The position numbers were made by a program, and so were the translations under genes. Below are positions 22,130 through 34,029 of a stretch of DNA of 64,000 nucleotides, piece by piece. Below the pieces are notes generated by a model. The model was not told where the DNA came from and made no database searches. It worked only from the letters and a program-made list of their open reading frames with translations. This DNA is from Bolinopsis microptera (taxonomy: Eukaryota > Ctenophora > Tentaculata > Lobata > Bolinopsidae). The stretch covers positions 10,124,675 through 10,188,674 of the forward strand of contig NC_087078.1 of assembly GCF_026151205.1 (NCBI RefSeq). Reading direction: 5' to 3'. Every line of letters starts with the position of its first letter. Position 1 is the first letter of the stretch.

Positions 22130-24900
22130 CTGTCTCGTCGCTGTGATCTGGAAGGGTGTTTTGGCTGTCTCTGTTTAACTGCGTGAGAAGGAGTGAACGG
22201 CTGAAATCGGATAACGGTTAATATTAACACAAAATCAAAATCACTGAATAATTTGAACTCGAGTAGAGATACCTAAATAGCTTAGGGATATAACAAATCC
22301 CATCCCAAAAACAAAAAAGAATAATCAATACTTGGATTATTCTTTAATTATGCAGAATGAGCCGAAAAACAAATTTAGAGTCTTCCTCTAAGGGAGGCCA
22401 GTTACTGAATTAAATACTTCGAAATGGTTATTAAAACCAATTTGACAAATAAAACTCATAATTTATAATACAAGTTGATCAAAACAATAACTTGACTAGA
22501 TGATGAAAGTTTTTAATCACAGTGGTAATGCTCCCCCCCCCCATTAATGACATTAATGACCATTAATGACCTATTAATGACCATTAATGTCATTAATGTA
22601 ACATTATTGACAATGTCTGTTTTGACAAAATTCCATAACTGACATTAATGGTCGTTGCTTCCCCACAGCCAGTTCATACATCGAGAGACTCCAAAAAAAC
22701 TAAAACGTATAATAAAAAATTCAATAATTCAATGTCCATCTGCACTACCATTCAGGGAGGTCCTGGCTGTGCGCGATTACGGAAAGGAACAAAAATGATG
22801 CCTAAAGATGGGTGTGATATTATTGCGGAGGGGCGATGTTAAATCTTCATCCAATGATAATGGGAGTGATGGATCCCTCTACGAGTCCAATAGGATTGAA
22901 GCAATTTTGCAGAGCTGAGCTTACCTTTGATTAAAACAGGAATGAAAAAGCTTATCAGATTACCACAAGGACGGCAACAGGTCACCGCTTACCTGTGTTT
23001 CTAACTCTATAGACTAACATCCGTGGACTGCTATCAATTCTTTTATAAACTACATTTGGGACAGTTGACTTTCATTATTACCAGAATCAAAAAATAATTT
23101 ACGTAGCAAAAACTTACGTGGACAGTTGCGAGAATAGGCAAGGCACGTTTGAACTATAACATTCCAGCCGCATCACCCATTCCCTTCGCTGTTCACGAGA
23201 CATGAAGCCTCAATTATCAAGAAACCAAACGAATATCATAATCAAGTGAATCTGCTTAATGGGCAGAATAAACCGAGTAAAAACTAACAGCGGATAATAC
23301 TAAATCATTGCAGTTCTACGTACTGAGCTAAATTGGTACCCTGGCCACAAACCCCGTACTTGTTGAGCTGACCTACAGTATGTTAAGGGGAATGTGGCAC
23401 AACAGCATTACCAGCGACGAGTGTTTTTAACTGCTGCAGTGAAAATTAGATCAGTGTAAATAATAAAGAAATGAGGAGCCTATCACATTACAGCAGGGGC
23501 CTGGGACGCAAAAGGTCACCGCTTACCGTGTTTCAATGAGAGACACGTTGCATAACAACATTAACTAGCAGCGTGAAAAAACAGGATGAATGTTATCGAC
23601 TACTGCTGCAGTATCTGTGTACTTGTGGGATGTAAACTCCGTTATCCAATGAGGATTAGAGTGACGAACCTTTCACAGCCAATAGGATCACAGCATTCCT
23701 GACAGGCAAAATTACTCTGCAACGTCCTTGCTTATTAGATTACGTGAGAATTCAAAGCTACTAGGTTCCACTGGGAAGCTTTGCGTACCGCTACCTACAT
23801 GTGTTTATCTACAAAAATTTTTAATATTAATACAAAAGTGTGTTTCTGTTCCCAAAAAATGCCGAGAAGGTCGGGGTTGATACTGGTATTGTGTGACTAA
23901 TGAACTTTAAGTTTATCTGCTGCCAGCGGAAATTAGATCAGTATGGGACTTGACGATGTTGCTTCGCTTTTGAATGAGGCGAGAGTATGGAGCGCTAATA
24001 GCCAATAAGATCGCAGAACTCTGCAGAACTGCCACACGTAGTCTCAGAAGTCATTGAATTACCATGAGAAACAAAGCTTTCATCAGATTATCAGTGGTAT
24101 TAAACAGGAACGCAAAGGTCACAGTTAACAAGACAATATACTGGTACAACAACATAGCACTATATCTGGTCTTTATAAGTTCGATAACATTGTACTTAGT
24201 TATGACATACTGTAGGGCTCTACTTAGTAGTTCTGGTTTTACAATCAGCATCCTACCCTTAAATGGAGTAGATTTGTACGATGTTGTGATAGTGAAAATA
24301 CAGTTGCGCAATGGAGGTGTGGATAATATGAAAATGAGTAGTGACGCATAGGAGGCTAAACTTGACCACCGTCGCCCCATCGGTGACTTGTAGTTGTAGT
24401 AGATCATTGTTGGGACGGTGGGTTCATTGTTGCCAGCCCTTCGCATGTGGACCATTGGTTACAATTATCATTTTACATGTTCGTTCTTTGGTAGGTGAAT
24501 TGTCAACTATGGTCTTTGGCAATGGCTCCCTCCCTCCCTCTGTATTTGATTGAAACATTTTATATCTTTTCATCAGGTAAATTTGTCTTCTTTGCAAATT
24601 AAACTTATTGAAATGGATAACACATTATAATGTTAAAATAAACCATTTTTCTTATAACCAGGTATGTTCTATACCATGGGGAATAATATGTTATTCAAAG
24701 ATGATGCGCGACAGAGGCACATATTAGGTGCGTTGGCGGCGGGATCGCACAATTTACCGTTTCCCGCACATTTCCGCATAATTCATGTTTCCGCACATTT
24801 TGTATTTGTTCTGTATATTTCCGCAGAATCTAGCATTTTCCGCATAAGTTTAAAATTTCGCGTTAGATTTTTCGAGTGTAAAAATCCAAAATATGTTAAA
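22130..24900. other. Degenerate repeat region without a clear gene
   Basis: Three diverged copies of a unit of about 500 bp can be followed by the marker GGTCACCGCTTACC (about 22,980 and 23,515; decayed near 24,117) and by CCAATAGGAT (about 22,886, 23,680; CCAATAAGAT near 24,002). A C10 run and about seven CATTAATGAC units lie at 22,532-22,650. Frames of 60-134 codons here show no family motifs. Confidence 0.45.
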
Positions 24901-24901
24901 A

Positions 24902-25197
24902 GTCGGGCCTTTTAGGGACCTTTGACTCAGGCCTTTCGGGACCCTGACCCAGGCCCTTCGGGACCGTGACCCAGGCCCTTTTGGAACTCATACCTAGCCA
25001 CGTGACCCAGTTACCACGTGAACCAGGCCGTTTCGGGACCCCTGACCCAGGCCCTTTCGGGCCGTGTCCCAGGCCCTTTGGAATCATGCATAGGCCGTAC
25101 GTGACCGGTTACCACGTGACCCAGCCCTTTCGGACCGTGATACCAGGCCCTTTCGGGACCGTGGACCAGGCCCTTTCGGGACTGTGACCCAGGCCGT
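24902..25197. repeat. Minisatellite, ~23-bp unit
   Basis: About eleven imperfect copies of CAGGCCCTTTCGGGACCGTG plus ACC. Some copies are extended by TAACCACGTGACC or CCTAGCCACGTGACCCAG, which introduces CACGTG hexamers. Proline/glycine-rich frames on both strands result from the repeat. Confidence 0.9.
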
Positions 25198-26647
25198 TAT
25201 GGATCCCTCGTCGTTACCGTACTTCGTTTTAGTGTCATGTGTATCGTAGTTTTCATTCGTAACTTCCATGATCCAAAGTAGGTGATACATAGAAGAAGTA
25301 GGTGTAAAGGGGTAATGAGCTATATTCGTTGTGCGTTGGCTTTATAGTGGGTTAATGGAATCAACTGGTTCACATGTACTGACGATCAATGCCAACTAGC
25401 GTGTCACATATTTGCGATCACGCTTGGGATCTGATCGACTCTATCAAGATGGTGGTTCAAATAACTGGTCTCCTGATATCTACCATGATCAAGTCCCTGT
25501 TCTCAGCTAAACTGAATCTCATATTGGTTCATCATGGTCTTTGTATAAGTACTACACCCTCAGTAATGTAACACTAAACAGAACACTATTTTTGATATAG
25601 ATCGGCGGTGATTCGTTTTGATTTTCCATAGTACTGTGAAACAAGGCACCAAGAAACCGCACAATTTTTCGAAAATAAAATCGCCCCGAACTTTGCCGCC
25701 ATATTTGGTATAATTATTTCTACCGCCACCTTACGCACATTTTCCTTATAGTCGGGTGCGGTACGCATAATTTCGTTTTTTTACCGCACCTAAATATGTC
25801 GCCTCTTAATTGCGGAGAGGTCAATTCTTCTTTCGTGGAACACAATATCTTTCTTTCGTCGCTTCATTGGGGACAGCCATGCATTTGTTATATTTAACAG
25901 TGATCAAGCCATGGCTGTTTGAGCTTGATGCAATGCTATAAACAGGACTATTCCCTGTCACTTTGGCTTTAATAAAGATCGCTGGGTGATGGGAGAGCTG
26001 CTCTGTCATGTTCAGTATAAGTAACATGAGATGGGAGGGTGTGATCAAATTATTTTTCCGTAAAGTGAATATATCTGACTCATTTTCCTAAATCTGCGCT
26101 GTATACGCAAGGAGGCCGACATTCGAACAACCGCATTCAAAGACATCGTACCCCATCAATCATCATAGAACCAGTGGCCCTTCAAAGACATTTCCAAGGA
26201 CAAAAGGACCATTCCAAAGGGCAAGATCCTCCAGAATTAGAACGTTTTACAAAGTGATGTAGATCCTACTCCCTAATTTTATATTTCTTTATTGTAGATT
26301 CGTTTTCAACCTTACCGAATTGAAAGCTAAATAAGGTTTGTTTACAAGATAATATCTTGTTATATCGTTGTAATATTTATCACAAACACAAAAATCGATA
26401 AATAATTGCGATGTAAATATTTCTTTGTTATATTAGCGGACAATGAGAAACGCCATTGTTGGTCGTGAGGAGAGTGAGGACTCCTCAAACTACTTTAATT
26501 AAATGAACGCCTTCTGTAACGTCCTCAATAAATGTTAAATATATTTGTAGTGTTGTAATTATTTTAAAATATATGCTTGAAAGATGTCGTGTATATTATT
26601 TTCACATAAACTATTTTCCAGTGGGTGACCGTATATGTCGTAAATTT

Positions 26648-28341
26648 CTAGGTTTTTATTTGCAACACCACACAGATAAGATTAAGTCCACCTAATTGGG
26701 TCTGCCAGCACCCTAGATTACCCTTTATGTTGATTGTTGGGGAGGGACAGGACTGGCAATGTTTCCCCCGCATTCCGATCCAGATATTCTCCCCGACTGG
26801 TGCTATAACAGGAGAATGGTAATGTTGCATCGTCTTACCTGCAAATAGAATAACAGGGTGTTTCAAGAGAACTCAGGAGAACCTGTTAAAAACAGGGGGT
26901 CAATTGTCGGGGGTCAATTGTCGGGGGGTCAATTGTCAGGGGTCAATTGTCGGGGGCTCATTGTGGGGGGTTGGGGTTAATTGTCGCCCACCTGTTAAAA
27001 CTTGTACAGGTCTCTTGAATTCTTTACTAAAACCTACAACTTTAATCAATAATTTATTGAACCGTATTAAAAAAGGTGCAATAAGTAAAATTGTCAAGAA
27101 TGTTTCAGAGGACGCAGGAGGAACAAAACAAGTGTGTGACAAATTCGTTCTCAGCCCAATCATCCTTTACCAAGTTTTTGGTTATAGAGTTTTAGAAGGA
27201 CAGAAAGAGTTGCCAGAATTTGCGATAAAAACTGCCAAAGATTTTCATGAAGAGATATTAAACAGTTTTCGAATTAGTGCTAATTCTCAATTTAGAGGAG
27301 TATAACTACATTGATCCGCAATCTGAAACACGCAGGCAGTGATCGTTGGTCTTACCCCCCCCCCCCCCCTAACCATTCGTTGTTCAATGGGTAGTGCCAT
27401 GTATCTAAAAACAAGATATGGTACCAATTAGTTAAAAAACAGACCTGTTGAACTTTGGAAAAATTGAAATTAATTCGCATAAAAAAATTTAGGTTGACAC
27501 ATACAAAAACCCACGAACAACACCAAACATACGTGCTCCGTCCTCCCACGAGCCAGCAACATAAAAACTCACCTACCATGGACGGCGTGTAGTTGTTCAT
27601 GTTCCAGCCGTGGACCGTCATCCTTGTATTTGTTGAAGATGGCCACACTGCTGTCCGCGCATTCCGGACCATTACAACGTTGTGACGCGCAATATGTATG
27701 TGAGGTGTTGTACGGTCTGGAGTTGGAATTATAGACGGCGCGAAAAGTGGGCGCAAAATCTCGTAAATGCAAAATACATTATAATTACAAGCTCAAAATT
27801 AAGGCCAGCTTTTTTTCGACCGAGGTGTTGTTGTTTAGTCGCTTTAGGAATTTTAAAATTTCTTCATATTTTATATTCTCTACTCCGTAATACGTAGTCC
27901 GTACCTTATTTCGAGGATGGAGGTCCTTCAAACCGGACACGACTGAGAGTGTTTCTGATGTTCACTTAGATGAGTGTATTGCCACGGGAAAAAATAAGTT
28001 TATTGTTAAACTTAAAGTATGTTCTGGTAAAATCTGGAAATATAATGAAAAACAATTTGTATGTATTGATGTTCAGTAAAAATGCTATGGCATTGCCGTC
28101 CAGCGAATAATAGCTAAACTGTCACCAGCAACACAACATAGTGCTGATATTGTAACTCACCCAATCCGCTTTGAGTGCCTAGCCAGAAGGTCGGGTTGTG
28201 AAGGAGGAGGTGATCCGAGCTGATTAGTGGAGCAATACTCGAAGGTATCGTTAGCACTCCCCATGTCGCTACTCTCATTATCATTATCGCTCATCTCTTG
28301 CCGTTTCCTTTTGTTCAACATCTCTGCCAGGTTCAAGCAGT
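26648..28341 (-). CDS. Candidate three-exon host gene, product not recognised
   Basis: Minus strand. Exon A 28,341-28,161: acceptor TTACATTACCAG, donor GG|GTGAGTTAC; codes for CLNLAEMLNKRKRQEMSDND, an acidic Ser/Asp stretch and SPPPSQPDLLARHSKRI. Exon B 27,716-27,577: acceptor TTCCAACTCCAG, donor ATG|GTAGGTGAG; continues in phase as GPYNTSHTYCASQRCNGPEC, then FNKYKDDGPRLEHEQLHAVH. Exon C 26,838-26,648: acceptor CTATTTGCAG; continues in phase as GKTMQHYHSPVIAPVGENIW and ends at TAG with AATAAA overlapping. Phases agree across both introns, which supports a real gene, but no domain is recognised and the 5' exon is missing. KRKR could be a nuclear signal. Exon C and its end are the least certain. 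Confidence 0.45.
26893..26985. repeat. Short minisatellite GGGGTCAATTGTCG
   Basis: About five direct copies of a 14-15 bp unit GGGGTCAATTGTCG with G-run length variation; lies next to exon C of the candidate gene. Confidence 0.85.
27012..27305 (+). CDS. Candidate exon on plus strand, unknown product
   Basis: About 97 open codons to TAA 27,305, preceded by ACTTGTACAG, which could act as a 3' splice site. The product contains NNLLNRIKKGAISKIVKNVS, CDKFVLSPIILYQVFGYRVL and a helical end (KTAKDFHEEILNSF). The composition looks protein-like rather than random, but no family is recognised, and it lies inside an intron of the opposite-strand candidate gene. Confidence 0.25.
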   Translation, partial: LLNSLLKPTTLINNLLNRIKKGAISKIVKNVSEDAGGTKQVCDKFVLSPIILYQVFGYRVLEGQKELPEFAIKTAKDFHEEILNSFRISANSQFRGV

Positions 28342-28399
28342 CTGGTAATGTAAATCCGGGCAAATCAGGGATTAAGGAATTATGAGACTTTCATGGACA

Positions 28400-29925
28400 C
28401 CATAAGGAGTTTAAGGGAATGAAAATGATTAAAAACAACTTGAACAGTTTTATTTACGCGCCCGGTTTCGGAGCCCCATAGTGATTTTTATTTCCAAATA
28501 ACGCATAAACATGCAGGAAATATACGGCAGATAAGTGCGATTCCACATCGCACGCATCTTAAAATTGTGCATACGATCCAGAATATTTTATACTCTGAAT
28601 ATAAGCAACTTTTGTCACCTAGCTCAGGAGCGTTCCGCGGAGGGACGTAGCTATGCAGTTATTCGAAGACGTGGTGGCGACAAATGTCTGCTTAATCCAG
28701 TTGGATTACGTCCGGTGTCAACTATGTAGACCTCTCCATGCCCCTCCTCTTTCACAGCTAACTGAGGAGTTTGGAGTTTGTCAAGTAAACTTGTACGTGT
28801 TATATACATTATAACTTCAACTGGTGACTACCATAGTAACAACCATGGTATACCTAGCTAGTATCTGCTTACATTGTAAAACCATATGTCACGATAAGGT
28901 GCTTTCCTGAAAAACAACTAAATAGCACCCTCGTGCTGTCAACCTTTTGCTCCATATCCTGCCCACGGGATGGATGAGTTGAGTTAATTTCGTTTATCAC
29001 TATTTGATTATAAGCACAAGTTTATAAACGACGGGGCATGCCGTTAATGACAGTAGTAGATTTACTAAATACACAAATTAAATGGAATGGGAGCAGCTTA
29101 CATACAGTCAACAAAATTATACAAGTGTAAACTGATGGTGTATCTTGTCTTTCAATAATCAGCACCTAACATACGACATGTAAGAAATTAATATGATCTG
29201 ATTATACTAATGTATCCAAGATTCCTTAGGAATTGCGATCAGATGCTACTTTTTGTACTTTGACTCAATCCTGTTATCTTTTACACTCCATTTAAAAGTA
29301 CAACTCTCTAAAATAATCTCATGAAAAAGGGAATATTGTTGCACTCTTCTCTTATTTATGGCCAGATCGTAGGTTCTCAGTTCCCGCGGAGCTAATGCCA
29401 CCAGACACTGTACACCGCTTTAACGCTGGCGGCGGTAACCCGAGTCGTGACTGCGCGGTGTTCAGTTACCGTCTATCGTTCGTTACTTGGCTTGACATGA
29501 GTAGCACTGTGCAGCCCACGTGGCCCAGCCCGACTTGGAGCGGGTTTCCTCCCGACTCAAGGTCGTAGCATACAGGCGCTGAATGGGAGAGGCGGGGGGA
29601 AACAAAACCCCGGCAGAAAAGAGACACAGGAGAGTAAAGGAAGAGGGGACGTGGGGAGCAGGGGCGTTCTACTGCGAGGAAAAAGTGGTGGAAACATCGA
29701 TATCTCCCAGATAGCGCGAGGTACAAGTCCCCGGGAGCGAGGAGAGGTATAACAGACCACACAACGAATTAAACTACGAAGGATACATTTTATGAAGAGA
29801 GACGGAGATGATCAGCAGTCCACGGAGAAGAAGCAGCAGCAGCACCAGAGTACGACCAGCAAGGTACCAATTGTACTACGCTTACAGCCCTCACCTTATG
29901 TACCAGGCCAGGTCAACTGTCGGGG
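28400..29925. other. No clear gene
   Basis: Mixed AT-rich and moderately GC-rich sequence. The serine/proline-rich frames of 29,466-29,762 have no motifs. A plus-strand ATG at 29,791 opens a Gln-rich frame (MKRDGDDQQSTEKKQQQ) with a possible donor AAG|GTACCA, but its tail runs into a dispersed repeat. Confidence 0.3.
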
Positions 29926-29927
29926 TA

Positions 29928-30215
29928 GGGCCTGTCGTGATATCATGGATCGCTTAGGCTAGGTTCCACCAGGATCTGTTACTGTTAGTCCTCGTAATTC
30001 TGCGGCCTATATGTACCGTCATCTCGCACAACTCTTTAAGAATCTTGTGAATTTGGCATGTGAAAATTTGCAGCCTTTCGGACATTGATTGGGTCAACGA
30101 GGTGTCGTACGTCACCTCAAGATATGGGGCTGACCATGCCAGAACCCAATTGATTGGGTATAAGGTCACGTGATTATGAACCTGAGGAGTGAGGTCACGT
30201 GGCTGTGACGTCACC
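29928..30215. repeat. ~290 bp dispersed repeat, copy 1 (inverted relative to 43,505)
   Basis: Runs from AGGGCCTGTCGTGATATC to GTGACGTCACC and matches 43,505-43,785 in reverse orientation at roughly 80% identity. It contains the near-palindrome GAGGTGTCGTACGTCACCTC and two TCACGTG sites. A fragment around 31,430-31,480 shares the GAGGTGACGTACGACACCTC core. Confidence 0.75.
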
Positions 30216-30477
30216 AGAGCTTGCTCTCCGAACTCGAGCTACTCGATCAGGCCTTATATGAAATAATATAGTGTATAATGTATCGCGTGTAATCATGGAT
30301 CCAATTATAGGAGCTGCGCAATTATTGCTGCATATTGATCAGGTATCACCTTCTGAAACCCATCAGGCAACTGGGCCAGAGATTTGAAAATAGAAGGATT
30401 ATTTGTTGATGAATATCGAAGCGAACATCATGTAACCCTATGTTTTCGAGGACGTTAAACACGATAAAACTGGTTAT

Positions 30478-30900
30478 AATTATCATACTCGAGGGAAAAT
30501 TGCTTTATTATAACTTATAAGCTAAGCAGCTTATCTGGTGGCACCAGTCTCTCTGCCGAATCTCAGAAATAGTAAACAACGACGCCACTTGTTCTCAGCT
30601 AATAATTGGGCTTATGAAGGAAAGATCTCAAGTTCAGAAGACGAAAGAAATTTATCCAAATATTTGCTTAAGATTAACGAATACGGATTTCTACCAATAT
30701 CGAAAAGGACTACCAAGGATTGTATCGGGACTTCTATATCGGTATTTCAAGTCTTCGTAGCGGTTTGTTGTAGCCTACGCTCCGACTGACGGTGCTGATG
30801 ACTGTGAGAAAGATCTTTTTTACAACATTTTATCAGACTCGTTCGGTGAGGCTCGACATGATCTGAAACTGCTACTCATGGGTTATTATTTTATGTGATC
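30478..30900 (+). pseudogene. LINE 5' fragment with APE endonuclease piece
   Basis: After a 5' segment (also present inverted at 32,095-32,372), codons from about 30,745 read VVAYAPTDGADDCEKDLFYN, then FGEARHDLKLLLMG. These are the AYAPT and LLMGDFN regions of an apurinic-like LINE endonuclease. The fragment breaks off directly after LLMG at about 30,885. Upstream, a different frame (DERNLSKYLLKINEYGFLPI) probably belongs to the same domain after a frameshift. Inactive. Confidence 0.65.
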
Positions 30901-31036
30901 AATACTTTTTATAGTGCACGATTAATACTTAAAGGTACTAGCTGAAAGTTGACTATTCGAAAAAAAATATGTAGGACAGGAATGTGTCGTCGATTATCAT
31001 TATGCTCACTACTTTCCTGCAATTTACCTAAAAGGA

Positions 31037-31290
31037 AAATAAATATTTCAGAATATTCTAGAAGGTTAATGTTATGGATTATTCTATGAGTACGGAGTAG
31101 CCAAGCCTGCAGCCTAACAATTATAATGAATAATTCCTTTATTGAATTTGCATTTTTATTGTTGCATATATGTTCATTTTCCACTCTATTGCAAGATAAT
31201 TATTGTTATTATTTTAACCCTTGCATATTGCACAAACTAATCATTAAGATAACTATATTTATAATACGGAGTTTGTCTGTCTACTTCTTG
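31037..31290. repeat. ~250 bp direct duplication, copy 1
   Basis: Near-identical to 35,745-35,990, sharing GTAGCCAAGCCTGCAGCCTA and TTCATTTTCCACTCTATT; small indels only. Non-coding in both places. Confidence 0.85.
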
Positions 31291-32094
31291 CTCCTCCAAT
31301 CGAATTTCAATTAGGTAGATGATAGCGTTGGCGCGTTGCTTTATTGAAATAATGATTCCTGGAGGTGCAGTAAAAGTCTTGGGTCGCTGACTGACTAACC
31401 ATGCAGTTCCACGGCTCAGTTTTGCAATCTCGAGGTGACGTACGACACCTCATTAACCTAATCAATGTCCGAAAGGCAGATCACCGTGAGACCCCGGATC
31501 TCATGGGACCTAGTGGTTAGCCACCGTGGTTTGTGTGGGATTAAGACCTACGAGTGCGTGAACTGTTCAGTCTTTCAGTGAAGTTACACCAACTGTTACG
31601 CTGACTTAATTGATGATGGAACCGCATGATATTGGTACTGCTAATTAATCTATTAATGACGTGGTTAAACAATTGATGGGTCGTTTGCGACCCGGACGAG
31701 TGGGTCGTATGCGACCGCAGTTAAGACACAGCGTCTAGCTCTGTTTGCGAACATCTGATTATCACGGGCTTTTCACTAGCTTCCAGGAAATCGTTGCCCG
31801 CAACTTATGTCGCATAGCACCCGTGGCCTTCATGAAGTTTTAATGGCCCAATAATTGTAAAGGCCAGAAGTTAATTGGAATAATTTCCAATTTTCACCTC
31901 TAATTAACTTAATTTATATTAACTAACTGTTAGTTACTCACTAGGGGCCCATATTCCGAACTAAATATAAATGCAGCCCAATAAATTTGTGTAATCAAAT
32001 ATTTTGGTTTGTCATCTATAGCCCCTAGAAAAGATGGGTCGTAATCAACCCTATCGTCCCTAATGGGTTAATATTTTTGTGGTACACCCTGTAT

Positions 32095-32372
32095 TTGGGA
32101 AAACGTCTTTCCTCTTCTCAACTTGAGATCTTTCCTTCATAAGCCCGCTCATTGGCTGTGAAATAGAAGCGTCGTTGTTTACAATTACTGAGATCCTTCA
32201 TAAGCCCGCTCATTGGCTGTGAAATAGAAGCGTCGTTGTTTACAATTACTGAGATTCGGCAGAGAGACCGGTGCCACCCGATAATAAGCCGCTCAGGCGC
32301 TTAGCTTATAATAACATTTATGACATTCAAATGCATTTTAAAGCAATTTTCCCTGAAGTATGATAATGATAT
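32095..32372 (-). repeat. Inverted LINE 5' fragment with internal 61-bp tandem copy
   Basis: Reverse complement of 30,478-30,650 over most of its length (shared GGTGGCACC, TCTCTGCCGAATCTCAG, GGGAAAATTGCTTTA). It contains two tandem copies of a ~61 bp block beginning ATCCTTCATAAGCCCGC. Together the two pieces form 1.9 kb bounded by inverted repeats, either two opposing LINE 5' ends or a rearranged TIR element. Confidence 0.7.
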
Positions 32373-32401
32373 TTAGAGTGATAAATCATCATCTATATCA
32401 C

Positions 32402-32490
32402 GCGCCTGCGTGAGACCTAATAGTAATTCCTGCGTGAGACCTAATAGTAATTCCTGCGTGAGACCTAATAGTAATTCCTGCGTGAGACCT
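32402..32490. repeat. Minisatellite, 24-bp unit ×4
   Basis: Four direct copies of CCTGCGTGAGACCTAATAGT followed by AATT; the last is cut short. Followed at 32,815-32,850 by three GATTACTTTAGA units. Confidence 0.9.
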
Positions 32491-33547
32491 AATTTCTCCG
32501 TTCGACCTAGTTACATCTTGGTGACAGTAAGCTTTGAGATTTTTAACTAATAAAGCACTCGTGGTTACGAAAAAACTTCGTTCAGTTCAGGTCAATCTTT
32601 GTTTGACTTTGATGTCCTTTTCAAATCTCGCTAGATTTATATTGTTTTCATAGTCGTATAGTAAGAGTAGAGGCGTTTTACAATCTGATCATGATTGACG
32701 CAGTGAGACGTCAGCGCGAGCGACTGGTCATAATATTTTAGCTTAATGATATTGATTTTATTGTAATAAATTATAGCAGTGCTATTTGTCAACACTGCAA
32801 ATTTACAGACATTGTAGATTACTTTAGAGATTACTTTAGAGATTACTTTTAGATTACTTATAGAGCTAGGAAAACCCGACGTTATTTTCAATGTTCGACT
32901 CCGATCATGATTATAAGTGATAAGAACCATTTGATGTTTTGAAGATAGTTAATTTGTTTACAGTCGTAAGTGGTTGCGAGAAGCATTATTTGATGTGCGG
33001 CCTAGTAGTAGTACTAGTAGTGCATCGCGCTACATAACAAGTTAAGTTATACCTTATATCTTTACATTATATTACCCCTTTTCTGCGCCGAGTTCACACT
33101 TTGCGTGCACGATAAGAGAAGTTCACGACGTGTAGCATGAAGAAAATTTGGAGAGCAGTCTTACCCAGAAACCCTTACTGGATGGGGCCTAACTTTGAAA
33201 GTAAAAGAGTTAGGGACTTCCGGTTTTTTGTATCATGTTTGTCTGGTAAAAGTTTAAGTAACGTTACCTCGCCAAGAGGAAAATTTAAGACAACGTAGTT
33301 GTTGAGTTATCTCAAAATCTCCAGAAAAGTCCCATTTTGGACCGATTATAAGTTTGCAACTTTATCTTCCTGTACTCTGATTGGCTGAATCACGTGCTAT
33401 AACATGCTGCTTCAACATTGGAATGCGCCACGCGTGCAAATCATGCTTAATGTCGCGCGCGAGGTCAAGCCGTCTGTCTAAATTAAACCAACTCTGTCTC
33501 TAGTACCAGTACCACCACCAGCCAGTAACTTTTGCTGGGCAAGGTAC

Positions 33548-33828
33548 TATACTATTAATAATTAAATTGTGCCCTAAATCGGGAAAAATAGACAACTGTG
33601 ACGCTAATTAATTATGTTTTTGTTGTGGTAATTACGTTGTGTTTAAAGTGTTTTAGATTTAAATCGGCTGTATCTTTGGTTAAGATGGATATTTTTTGAT
33701 GCGATTAAAATTTTCTTTCAAAGAATACTACTAGCTTCGTCCCTGTTACCACGGGCTTTCTAGTACTATTAATAAATAAATTGTGCCCTAAATCGGGAAA
33801 AATAGACAACTGTGACGCTAATTAATTG
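33548..33828. repeat. Direct duplication of ~67 bp
   Basis: Bases 33,548-33,614 and 33,762-33,828 share AAATTGTGCCCTAAATCGGG and GACAACTGTGACGCTAATTA almost exactly, separated by about 148 bp. Confidence 0.85.
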
Positions 33829-33871
33829 GTATGTGGTATATCTAATGGCTTGCATAGTTATTAGTTTTGCA

Positions 33872-33962
33872 TTACCTGGGGACCTCAGGGCCAGGCTATT
33901 ATGTTCATAAACATAGAGATTCGGCGGAATGATGCACTGACAGGCTGAGCGCGGCCCTGTAA
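33872..33962 (+). mobile_element. Short mobile repeat (copy 2 of 5)
   Basis: Starts TTACCTGGGGACCTCAGGG, ends GCGCGGCCCTGTAA, 91 bp. The flanks AGTTTTGCA (33,863-33,871) and AGTTTTACA (33,963-33,971) fit an 8/9 target duplication. Contains a 6-bp insertion in the conserved 3' segment (AATGATGCACTGACAGG). Confidence 0.7.
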
Positions 33963-34029
33963 AGTTTTACAATAATTTACAACTTCGATCGGAATCGAGT
34001 TATGTCGAAATGATACGTAATTAATGATA

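Noticed and set aside
24051-24455. 134-codon minus-strand frame with two hydrophobic stretches
   Set aside because: Lies in the degenerate repeat region, no motif, overlapping frame on the other strand of similar length.
29791-29961. Gln-rich 57-codon frame starting MKRDGDDQQSTEKK
   Set aside because: Last third is dispersed-repeat sequence; may be a first exon, but no partner exon was found.
31490-31560. tRNA-like A box (CCTAGTGGTTAGCC)
   Set aside because: No proper B box, anticodon arm or acceptor stem could be formed downstream.
32402-32490. CRISPR-like array of 24-bp repeats
   Set aside because: Units are directly abutting with no spacers; a minisatellite in an animal genome.
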